From Ceratorhiza oryzae-sativae (Eukaryota > Basidiomycota > Agaricomycetes > Cantharellales > Ceratobasidiaceae), in the NCBI GenBank assembly GCA_030998015.1, contig JARWMV010000231.1:1-43424 (forward strand): a stretch of 43,424 bases of DNA, given 5' to 3'. Shown here piece by piece: positions 36,734 to 43,424 of this stretch (the stretch's first letter is position 1; each line of letters opens with the position of its first letter). The notes beneath the pieces are model-generated. The model searched no databases and was not told where the DNA came from. It saw nothing but the letters and a program-made list of their open reading frames with translations. The translations under genes and the position numbers were made by a program.

Positions 36734-37025
36734 CCGGATTGTTGCCTGAAACTCGGCAACATGAAGAAGGAATTTCGAGTAATCGTTGATCACCAGCGCA
36801 ACGGTGAAGACATAATTCGGGGTGAACTAACTGTCTGTCAATTGGAAGAAGCTTTACATGCAGGAAGGTGTGATAAATGAACCACTACTTTAATAATTTA
36901 TGTGTTAGAATGAATTTTTTTGTTCTAAGTTCTTATTTAAAGTTCAGGAGTTGTATCCAATGTATGAAAGTAACATCTAATAAGTCATAGCAAGGTAGCG
37001 GTACTGGAAAGTGCCGCTGTATTAT
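36734..37025 (+). rRNA. rns: Small-subunit rRNA, exon 5 (3' end)
   Basis: Contains GAATTTCGAGTAATCGTTGA (E. coli GAATCGCTAGTAATCGTGGA), the decoding-site region as GTGAACTAACTGTCTGTCAA, and GTCATAGCAAGGTAGCGGTA (E. coli GTCGTAACAAGGTAACCGTA). It then has the terminal helix 45 GCGGTACTGGAAAGTGCCGC. The 3' end is approximate. Confidence 0.92.
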
Positions 37026-37130
37026 ACAAAACTTAAACCCCCTCTCCAAACGGTGCGAGACACTCTTAATTTGGACCCTGGTGGAATTCACCAGTCAGCT
37101 GGGTCTGGTACGCAAAAAAAAGTAAATAAA

Positions 37131-37205
37131 GGAGTTAGCTGAGTGGTTTAGCAGTAAATTTACACTTTGCTTGGGAATGGGAATCTACGATTCCCTGCTT
37201 CCCTG
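37131..37205 (+). pseudogene. tRNA-Val(UAC)-like relic
   Basis: The 5' half looks like a tRNA. After AAGGAGT come TA, a D stem GCTG/TAGC, and an anticodon stem GTAAA/TTTGC with loop TTTACAC (UAC). The 3' half does not pair with the acceptor. Instead a palindromic stretch (CTTGGGAATGGGAATC...CCCAAG) follows the anticodon arm, and no T arm with matching acceptor is found. It may be a tRNA gene split by a hairpin. Confidence 0.4.
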
Positions 37206-37412
37206 CCCAAGGTGGAACATTGCCAGGGTTGCGCAAATTAGATTTAACCCTCTTTGGCTCAAAGTCTTCTCAAATTTTTATAGAAGCCTGCCGGGTCCTC
37301 GAGGGGCTTATACTAAACAATCAACAGGGATCTTATTAAAAGAAAGAGCAATTTTCTGCATGAAAACGGAATTGTTCTAAAATTAAGTTTGTTAGTTTTC
37401 TTTTCAAAAAAA
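37206..37412. other. Spacer
   Basis: No supported gene. Short frames here lack any recognisable family features. Confidence 0.4.
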
Positions 37413-37502
37413 CTACTGACCCCCAAACATGTGCAGCTACGCTGCATTGTTTGGGGGGCAGTAGCCCCCCAATAATGCAATGCAATCATTGGGGGTCTAC
37501 TG
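37413..37502. repeat. D-family double hairpin
   Basis: CTACTG at 37413-37418 and 37497-37502, period 84. The linker CAGTAG (37459-37464) is the reverse complement of the flank. The body is the same as in the copy at 40783. Confidence 0.9.
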
Positions 37503-37665
37503 TTCCAATCTTCGAGTTCTTAAAAATGTCGGCTCGGTTAAAAGTTCCCGGTTTTTAAGAAGGGCCTGATGAATAATTTCACTTGGCCTAATCACAAGTA
37601 AAACATCTTTTCTGGAGCCCACAGAGTTCCAGAAGCCAGACTTTAGAGTTATATTTTCAATTCTT

Positions 37666-38655
37666 ATGCTATTAACAAAATTACACAATAAACAAATTTT
37701 TTCAGTGGGCATTATTAATTGTACTGCTTCCTTTACAAGCGATGCAGATTCTATTTCCAAAGATTTACAGAATTCTGAATTAGAACTACCGGCTTTTGCA
37801 GCCAATGCTGTAAAAGTTTTCTCAAATCCTACATTGGAGCGAAAGGAAATATATTCTTTCCTTAAAGGGAAAACTGGGATTTACATGTTTTTCAATAAGA
37901 AGAATGGGAGTTTTTATATAGGGAGTGCTGTAGACTTAAGTCGGCGAGTAAATTATTACTTTCAAAATTGTTACTTTAAACATAACCCTAATTCAATTAT
38001 AGGGAAAGCCATTCTAAAATATGGAATGGCTAATTTTAGCTTAGTAATACTAGAATTTTGTGATAAAGAAATTTTACTGTCCCGAGAAACTCACTATATC
38101 GCAACTTATAGCCCTGCCTATAATGCCCCCGCTCTATCGGCTAAAATCTTAGGTGTAACCCAAGATTTCAGCCGCTAAAGCGGAGGGTCAACGACCCGTG
38201 GGCATTGTTAACGAGGCCGCGTTCGCGGCGAGCCGCGCGCACGCCAGGGCCGCCTTGGCAAGCCAAGGCGTTCGCAGGCGTGCACGGGTCATATTCTTAA
38301 AGAAGGTAGTAGCCTTTTAGGTTATAGACATAAACTTGAGAGTATTCTAAAAATTGGAAAATCGTCCTTGGGACGAATACACCCGGCAGAGGTTAGAAGA
38401 AGGATAAGTGAATCTCAAAAAAGCCGACTTAAAGAATTCAGACCTGGAGGGTTCCCCGTATTAGTTCTGGATCTACAAACAAACAATACAACGAATTACC
38501 TGTCAATAGCGCAAGCCGCTAAAGAATTAGGTTTAAACTCTTCCTCAATATCTAAAAGAATTAATAAAGGAATTACAAGTCCATTTAAAGGCCGATATGT
38601 AATAACGGTAAACCGGTCAGAAGCTACTAAACCATTGGATTATCAAACCCCCTAG
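37666..38655 (+). pseudogene. GIY-YIG homing endonuclease, interrupted
   Basis: The N-terminal region is variable. The catalytic domain is GKTGIYMFFNKKNGSFYIGS, with ILKYGMANFSLVILEFC and RETHYIATYSPAYN. A B-like element (38125-38292) interrupts exactly where relatives read YNI; the frame resumes ILKEGSSLLGYRH. It then has a NUMOD-like tail (RRRISESQKSRLKEFRPGGF, later SIAQAAKELGLNSSSISKRI), ending at 38655. The 168-base insertion keeps frame but has a TAA. It lies between rns and tRNA-Val, with no surrounding intron recognised. Confidence 0.85.
38125..38292. repeat. B-like element with extra hairpin
   Basis: 168 bases flanked by AT. It contains CGGCTAAAATCTTAGG/CCCAAGATTTCAGCCG and the B core. 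Its first 17 codons are open (APALSAKILGVTQDFSR) and recur at 31583 in a LAGLIDADG gene, so they belong to the element and not to either protein. Confidence 0.85.
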
Positions 38656-38921
38656 TGAGAGGGCCAATCAGCCCATTCATTATTACTGCTGTTTTTTTTT
38701 ATTAATTATCTTAGTCTCACAAGTCTTCTTTTTGTCAATATCTCAAAGGGCTTACATCTGCTTGGGTTTTCAGCTTTGAGAGCCTAAAGCTCCTGTGCCC
38801 TATAATTCCCGAATGGATCAGAATTTTCTAAGTTAACCATTGGAAACCAAGTTATAACCCCTCCCCATTTATTCTGGAGATTTAAAATAAGATTTTACAT
38901 AAAAGAGAATGCGTTATAAAA
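38656..38921. other. Spacer
   Basis: AT-rich, no gene recognised. Confidence 0.4.
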
Positions 38922-38992
38922 AGAGAGTTAGCTTATTGGTAAAGCGGTAATTTTACACATTACATAAAGAGTTTCGATTACTCTACTCTTTA
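38922..38992 (+). tRNA. trnV(uac): tRNA-Val(UAC)
   Basis: Complete cloverleaf. The acceptor is AGAGAGT/ACTCTTT (one G.U), the D stem GCTT/AAGC, and the anticodon stem GTAAT/ATTAC with loop TTTACAC. The T stem is AGAGT/ACTCT with loop TTCGATT, and the discriminator is A. Confidence 0.92.
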
Positions 38993-39516
38993 GATTCTAT
39001 TATAATTTTTGCTGAGCCCTTCGGGGCTGAAGCCAAAAACTAATTAATTTTTCTTTTTTTTCGAAACAACCCCTAATTTCCCCTGGGCTTCCCAGGTCTT
39101 CTGGGATGGAGAAATAATCTTCATTCAGGGAGCCTTAGCGCAGGTCCATGTTTGCCAATTCTTTACAATTCCTAAGTCTTTATAGATTTGGGAATTGACC
39201 AGAAGGTAAACCGGCAGGTATGTAAGGTATATTAGGTCAATTCTATAATTCGGTAAATTAGGTCAATTATTTGTATTGGGGTGAGGTCCTTATTTACACC
39301 TGGGACCTATCCTGATTTATATAATATGAAGAAATAAATAAGCCGTGTCTTTTGACAAAATTTTTTTAATACTAACATTATTTCGGTAAAAAAATAAATA
39401 GTCAAATTTGTTCAATTTTCAGTCCCTCTACGAGGTTTCTGTAGGGCTTAGCTCGTTAAAGTTAACAGAATTTTTTTTATTTATAAAGATATCAATTATC
39501 TGTAACAAATTTAAGA
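38993..39516. other. Spacer with scattered short stems
   Basis: No gene identified. It contains CTGAGCCCTTCGGGGCTGA and the repeated phrase TAGGTCAATT (two to three times near 39230-39265). I looked for RNase P RNA and did not find its conserved P4 strings. Confidence 0.4.
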
Positions 39517-39568
39517 CCCCTGCGGCCCGCTCCATCTGACGATGGAGCGGGCCGGGGGCTCGCAGGGG
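39517..39568. repeat. Long GC hairpin
   Basis: CCCCTGCG...CGCAGGGG arms with an inner CCCGCTCCATC/GATGGAGCGGG stem. It stands alone and is not an obvious member of the other families. Confidence 0.8.
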
Positions 39569-39581
39569 CTCCTAATTTTCT

Positions 39582-39759
39582 CCTACTGCCCGTAGACCCC
39601 CAACAATGCAATGGCCTCCCAATGCGTCACAAACGTATTGGGGGGGCCATTACCTTATTGGGGGGCGGATGCCCCTCAAACAATGCAGCGTAGCTGCACA
39701 TGTTTGGGGGGGCAGTAGACCCCCAACAATGCAATGTCGCCATTGACCCCGGCAGTAGG
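39582..39759. repeat. Triple D-family composite
   Basis: Outer arms CCTACTGCC/GGCAGTAGG enclose a D double hairpin (linker CGGATG), CAGTAG and a further half-hairpin ACCCCCAACAATGCAATG. Confidence 0.8.
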
Positions 39760-39806
39760 AAAAATAGGGGTTTTATACTTACCAAAATTTGTTTAAGTTA
39801 AAAAAA

Positions 39807-39826
39807 GATTTAGAGACAATCACAAT
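39807..39826 (+). promoter_or_regulatory. cox2 leader motif
   Basis: GATTTAGAGACAATCACAAT, 14 bases before the cox2 ATG. It recurs with one change at 20760-20779 before HEG2. Function unknown. Confidence 0.4.
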
Positions 39827-39840
39827 TAAATATTATTTAT

Positions 39841-40071
39841 ATGAAATTATTCCCAATTTTACAAACAATTTATAACGATGCGCCAGAACCATGGCAAATC
39901 GGATTCCAAGATGGTGCTTCACCAGGATTCGAAGGAATTACTGAATTACACGATTCAATTTTCTTCTTCTTAGTAGTTATTTCAGTAGGAGTATTCTGGG
40001 CTTTAGGGTCAGTAATGATTAACTTTAACTCAACTAGCTCACCTATTGTATACAAATACGCCAATCACGGT
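39841..40071 (+). CDS. cox2: Cytochrome c oxidase subunit 2, exon 1
   Basis: 77 codons: MKLFPILQTIYNDAPEPWQI, then GFQDGASPGFEGITELHDSI, the first transmembrane helix, and VYKYANHG. The fungal Cox2 hallmark NDAPEPWQ...FQD is present. It ends in T before an intron and continues in phase 0 at base 10 of the window. Frame continuation beyond 40071 (TLMCLHAK...) is intronic. Confidence 0.95.
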
Positions 40072-40117
40072 ACGCTTATGTGCCTTCATGCTAAATCAAA
40101 TTATCTAATAAATACAA

Positions 40118-40164
40118 TTCTCAGCGCTCTTTGATCGCCTGAAGGGCGGCCTAAGCGCTGAGAA
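40118..40164. repeat. J hairpin
   Basis: TTCTCAGCGC...GCGCTGAGAA with inner GATCGCC/GGGCGGC. Relatives lie at about 27943 and 26926. Confidence 0.8.
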
Positions 40165-40208
40165 CTCTAAATACCCCGCCAATGTTCCATTGGCGGATTT
40201 GCGAAGGC

Positions 40209-40420
40209 CCGCGCGCGTTAGTTGCTGGTGGGACTTGTCCCACCAACCAACGTGAGCAATCGCAACCGTTTGCGATTGCTAGTGCGCGGCATAATATCGA
40301 TATTTAGCCGCCGGCTGAAAATGACGAACGGTCGTCATTTTCTACGAGGGAATCTTTCGGTCCAGCAAGATTTATAAATTTATAAATCTTGCGTGGAAGG
40401 ATTCCCTCTAACGCCGGCGG
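40209..40420 (+). repeat. DHE-A copy with nested AT-rich hairpin
   Basis: 212 bases. The last loop carries a GCAAGATTTATAAATTTATA-containing palindrome between CTTTC and AAGGATTCC. Confidence 0.92.
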
Positions 40421-40524
40421 TGTATTTGGGGGAAATATTGGACTAAGACATTATTCTAGTCAAGAATCTGCAGGTGAAAAAGTAAATAGTGAAGCTCAGA
40501 CTGATATGATTAAACCTGAAAAAT

Positions 40525-40628
40525 TCTATAGACCCCCAATACGCTGGCCCGTAGGGACCGCGTATTTTGGGGGGCTATAGCCCCCCCAAACAATGCAGCG
40601 TAGCTGCATCAGTTTGGGGGGTCTATAG
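40525..40628. repeat. D-family double hairpin with CTATAG target
   Basis: TCTATAG at 40525-40531 and 40622-40628, period 97. The linker CTATAG (40575-40580) matches the target, which is self-complementary. Confidence 0.92.
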
Positions 40629-40782
40629 TGATGCTTATGCTTCAAAATCACTTATTTTAAAGGAAAACAAAAACAAGTCTGGCATATATAAATTTACTAA
40701 TAAACAAAATGGTAATTTCTATATTGGAAGCTCCAAGGATTTAAGTAACCGATTTATTAAATATTTTAGTCTATCCTACATA

Positions 40783-40873
40783 TCTACTGACCCCCAAACA
40801 TGTGCAGCTACGCTGCATTGTTTGGGGGGCAGTAGCCCCCCAATAATGCAATGCAATCATTGGGGGTCTACTG
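40783..40873. repeat. D-family double hairpin, in-frame insertion
   Basis: TCTACTG at 40783-40789 and 40867-40873, period 84 (28 codons, no stop). The linker CAGTAG (40830-40835) is the reverse complement of the flank. Confidence 0.92.
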
Positions 40874-41559
40874 TAAAAAATAATTTGACTATTTCTCGAG
40901 CTTTAGTTAAATATGGTTATTCTAATTTTACTCTTGAAATAGTGGAATACTGCGATGTTTCTGTATTATTAGAAAGAGAGCAACATTATATTGATCTATT
41001 AAAGCCTACTTACAATATTGCTAAAATAGCCGGTTCTACATTAGGAGTTCCTAAATCCGCAGAGACTAAAGCTAAAATAAGTCAAGCTCTTAAAGGGGTT
41101 TATACCGGAGAAAAAAGTCCTTTATTCGGTAAAACACTCACAGAAGAGACAAAACTTTTAATGAGTCAAGCTCGACAAGGTACTGATAACTCTATGTATG
41201 GGAAAACTCATACAGAACAATCCAAATCATTAATGAGTCTTGCTAAAACAGGTAAAGTTCGTGACAATGAAACAAGAAAAGCAATCTCTGCGGCAAATGG
41301 GACTGCGGTATTTTTATACGCAGCTTGCTCAGAGCACTCTTCAGATGCTCTTTGTTTAATACAAAAATTTACTTCGTTAAGAGAAGCAGGAAAATATTTA
41401 GGCATTAGTCACAGCAATGTGTCGAGATACGTAAAATCAGGTGCTTTATTCTCCCGAAGAGGTATCAGTTACAAATTCTCTCTAACTTTATTAGATAAGT
41501 AATTTAGGCTTTCCCTATAATTTTTATAGAAAGCCCTAAACGCATGATAAATTTCACTA

Positions 41560-41850
41560 ATTGCTGGAAAATTTATATTACTTTAAGTACTAATGTAGTA
41601 AAAATCTAAAAGTTGAATTTATAAATTAATCAGCAGGAGTTTGGGTATATAAAATATAAATCAATTCCTCATCGACTATACGTGAAAACACTATTTTAAG
41701 GTTAATGCAAAACCCATGGTATGTTCATGATTTATAACTTTACCTAGCTAAGGTTATATGTTTTTAATAGTGTAAGATATAGTCAACCCCCGCTAGCTAC
41801 GGCCGTTGCGATACTCACAACGGCCGTGGCCTATCTACCGCGGTCACGAC
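41560..41850 (+). other. Group I intron core after first GIY-YIG unit
   Basis: AATCAGCAGGAG near 41629, TTCCTCATCGACTATACG near 41665 and TAAGATATAGTC near 41774 are group I P7-region strings. A GC-rich hairpin (ACGGCCGTTG.../CAACGGCCGT) follows at about 41800-41828. Confidence 0.65.
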
Positions 41851-41860
41851 TAATTGTGGG

Positions 41861-42760
41861 ATGACATTTAAAAAGCTATCTTTACATTCAAATAGCCTGT
41901 TGTCAAAAACCGGAATTAGAAATTATTCTACTCAAGAAGCCACAACTAATTTTACTGACAATGAAATTAATACTGCAGAAGTAAAACCTGTAAAATTTTA
42001 TGAGGATGCATATACTATGAAACTGTTAATTTTGAATGAAAACAAAAATAAACCAGGCATTTATAGATTTACCAATAAATTGAGTGGGAGTTTTTACATA
42101 GGAAGTGCTAAAAATCTCAGAGCTCGATTGTATTCTTATTATCTGTTATCAGCTTTATTAAGGGGTAAAAATAATACAATTATTTCTAGAGCTTTAATTA
42201 AATACGGTTATTCTAATTTCACTTTAGAAATATTAGAATATTGCGAAGTTTCTGAATTATTAGAAAGAGAGCAGTATTATCTTGATTTATTAAAACCTGA
42301 TTACAATATAGCAAAAGTAGCGGGTTCTACAATTGGCATTCCTCGAACTGAAGAATTTAAACAGTATTTAAGCGATCTACGAAAAGGGAAAATTCCCTCA
42401 GAAGAAACAAAAATTCTAATGAGTATTAGCCATTCTGGATCCAATAATTCTATGTTTGGTAAAAAACATACCGATCAATCTAAGGAATTAATGAGAAATG
42501 CCAGATTAGGTAGAGTTCTAGATATTGAAACAAAAAATGCAATTTCTGCCTCTAATGGAAGTCCAATATGTTTATACGCTTTATGCTCCGATTGCTCTAC
42601 TGAAAAATATTGTTTAGTAAAACAATTTTTTTCGTTTAGAGAAGCTGGTAAATATTTAAACAAAAGCCATAGTTATGTTTCAAGATATTTAAAATCAGGT
42701 AAATTAATTTCTCGAATAGATGGGAAATACAAATTTACTAATTCATTGTTAGAAAATTAA
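41861..42760 (+). CDS. GIY-YIG homing endonuclease, second unit, intact
   Basis: 299 residues with no hairpin insertion. N-terminus MTFKKLSLHSNSLLSKTGIR; catalytic PGIYRFTNKLSGSFYIGSAK; conserved RALIKYGYSNFTLEILEYC and REQYYLDLLKPDYNIAKVAG. NUMOD-like repeats (GKKHTDQSKELMRNARLG) and a C-terminal helix-turn-helix (EAGKYLNKSHSYVSRYL) follow. It is a paralogue of the first unit and gives the reference for where the D elements landed there. It probably promotes homing of its intron in cox2. Confidence 0.92.
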   Translation: MTFKKLSLHSNSLLSKTGIRNYSTQEATTNFTDNEINTAEVKPVKFYEDAYTMKLLILNENKNKPGIYRFTNKLSGSFYIGSAKNLRARLYSYYLLSALLRGKNNTIISRALIKYGYSNFTLEILEYCEVSELLEREQYYLDLLKPDYNIAKVAGSTIGIPRTEEFKQYLSDLRKGKIPSEETKILMSISHSGSNNSMFGKKHTDQSKELMRNARLGRVLDIETKNAISASNGSPICLYALCSDCSTEKYCLVKQFFSFREAGKYLNKSHSYVSRYLKSGKLISRIDGKYKFTNSLLEN

Positions 42761-42796
42761 GCTGGGATTGTTGTTTACCCATGACCAGTTCCACCT

Positions 42797-43065
42797 CCGC
42801 GCGCGTTAGTTGCTGGTGGGACTTGTCCCACCAACCAACGTGAGCAATCGCAACCGTTTGCGATTGCTAGTGCGCGGCATAATATCGATATTTAGCCGCC
42901 GGCTGAAAATGACGAACGGTCGTCATTTTCTACGAGGGAATCTTGACCCCTTAGGTGTTGCAATTATTCTAATTGACAACACCTAAGGCGTCATGGGAGG
43001 TAGCCTGGACCATGAGACTCATGGTCAAGGCTACCTCATCTGAGGATTCCCTCTAACGCCGGCGG
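42797..43065 (+). repeat. DHE-A copy with two nested hairpins
   Basis: 269 bases. The last loop carries CCTTAGGTGTTG/CAACACCTAAGG and then the reverse complement of the nested insert at 27380-27601. The flanks CCAGT..CCACCTC/GAGGTGG..CACTGG are complementary. Confidence 0.92.
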
Positions 43066-43424
43066 AGGTGGTCACTGGACCGGGCGTCTGCCGGACAACG
43101 TCAGGTGTTCCGGGTGAACTCTCAATCAATTTCACTAAGTTCCTTAAGTTTTTTCCAACTATCAAATCACCCCGACTTTCCCTTTTGTTTAACCCACATT
43201 TATAATACTGGGTAACCGGCCTGGCACTCTAGCCGGGCCATTAAATGCACGGTATTTGCTTAACAACTTATTAAGTATTGTGCATGGCTTTAATACTGCC
43301 AGAACAAAAGATGAATTGCTATCTTGCAAGCCCCTGCGACAGTTAAAAGTTTTTAACAATTTCCGGGGGATCCCTTGCCTAGTTTTTTCTAGATAGCACG
43401 ACAATGTTGTCGGATGGATAACTT
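43066..43424 (+). other. Group I intron 3' region
   Basis: Contains AACTATCAAATCACCCCGAC, comparable to the ACTATCAAACTCCGGGGAC core string of the rns introns. It leads to the window end, which joins the 3' splice site at base 9. No gene supported. Confidence 0.5.

Larger units (their letters stand above)
40421..41502 (+). pseudogene. GIY-YIG endonuclease of cox2 intron, first unit
   Basis: VFGGNIGLRHYSSQESAGEK up to KPEKFY, then a 97-base D element; removing it gives KFYSDAYASKSLILKENKNK. The catalytic motif is SGIYKFTNKQNGNFYIGSSK. A second D (40783-40873) adds 28 in-frame codons. The rest matches the second unit: YGYSNFTLEIVEYCDVS, repeated NUMOD-like GKTHTEQSKSLMSLAK, and a C-terminal helix-turn-helix EAGKYLGISHSNVSRYV. 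The first D shifts the frame, so the gene is disabled unless translation starts at a non-ATG codon inside it. Confidence 0.87.
40072..43424 (+). other. cox2 intron 1 region with two tandem GIY-YIG units
   Basis: Starts ACGCTTATG; exon 2 starts ACGCTTATAG, so the intron's first bases copy the exon-2 start. It holds two paralogous GIY-YIG ORFs, each followed by group I core-like sequence (near 41620-41790 and after 42761). No coding exon is seen between them. The arrangement is a twintron, a tandem duplication, or two introns at one site. Confidence 0.7.

Noticed and set aside
37497..37805. Minus-strand ORF of 102 codons opposite the GIY-YIG N-terminus
   Set aside because: It overlaps the better supported plus-strand endonuclease gene and a D hairpin.
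38993..39516. RNase P RNA (rnpB) in the spacer
   Set aside because: A GGTAAACCGGCAGG string hinted at it, but the conserved P4 sequences were not found.
43189..43404. Minus-strand ORF of 71 codons at the window end
   Set aside because: It lies in the 3' part of the cox2 intron over group I core-like sequence and has no recognisable homology.

Overview
The window looks like mitochondrial DNA of a fungus, most likely an early-diverging one (chytrid, blastoclad or zygomycete grade). The evidence is a cox2 N-terminus of fungal type, an atp6, a fungal-type mitochondrial small-subunit rRNA gene split by introns, a large-subunit rRNA 3' end, two tRNAs, and many LAGLIDADG and GIY-YIG homing endonuclease genes. 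No cob, cox1, cox3, nad, atp8 or atp9 gene is visible. Every Trp codon I checked in cox2 and atp6 is TGG. The window end joins the window start in sense: cox2 exon 1 is at 39841-40071, its intron runs off the right end, and exon 2 begins at base 10. The window is therefore probably a circular-mapping molecule or contig opened inside a cox2 intron.

Layout: (1) 1-648: cox2 exon 2 and the start of a second cox2 intron with a LAGLIDADG ORF, cut off by a repeat. (2) 649-24976: an almost perfect palindrome with arms of about 12.16 kb and a 13-base spacer at 12808-12820. Read outward from the centre, each arm holds a group I intron with a GIY-YIG gene, the 3' end of rnl, about 3 kb of almost pure hairpin elements, atp6, an intact LAGLIDADG gene, a second atp6 C-terminus, two broken LAGLIDADG genes, and a third atp6 C-terminus. 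(3) 24977-28245: wrecks of three more homing endonuclease genes, full of hairpin insertions, with a tRNA-Arg among them. (4) 28440-37025: rns in five exons. Three introns appear to be group I and one is group II with a LAGLIDADG ORF. (5) 37026-39806: a GIY-YIG gene, tRNA-Val(UAC), a possible tRNA relic and spacer. (6) 39807-43424: cox2 exon 1 and a long intron region with two tandem GIY-YIG genes.

The dominant theme is a crowd of GC-rich, self-complementary insertion modules in an AT-rich genome. I name them here: DHE-A (two-branched double hairpin, 172 bp, 16 copies), B, C, D, E, F, G, H, I, J, K and L. They sit in homing endonuclease genes, introns, spacers and each other's loops. I saw none in the atp6 ORF, the cox2 exons, the rns exons or the two intact tRNAs. 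Several insertions can be removed on paper to restore an aligned protein and leave a short target duplication. In the D family the linker between its two hairpins can pair with the duplicated target at several independent sites.

How the parts relate: the rRNA and tRNA genes serve mitochondrial translation, and cox2 and atp6 encode respiratory-chain and ATP-synthase subunits. The homing endonucleases would spread their introns or, at atp6, an insert carrying a replacement C-terminus. The hairpin modules then inactivate many of those endonuclease genes and supply repeats for rearrangement; both outer ends of the palindrome lie exactly at DHE-A copies. cox2 lacks everything after exon 2 and rnl lacks everything before its last exon, so the window is either not the whole mitochondrial genome, an arrangement isomer, or partly an assembly product.
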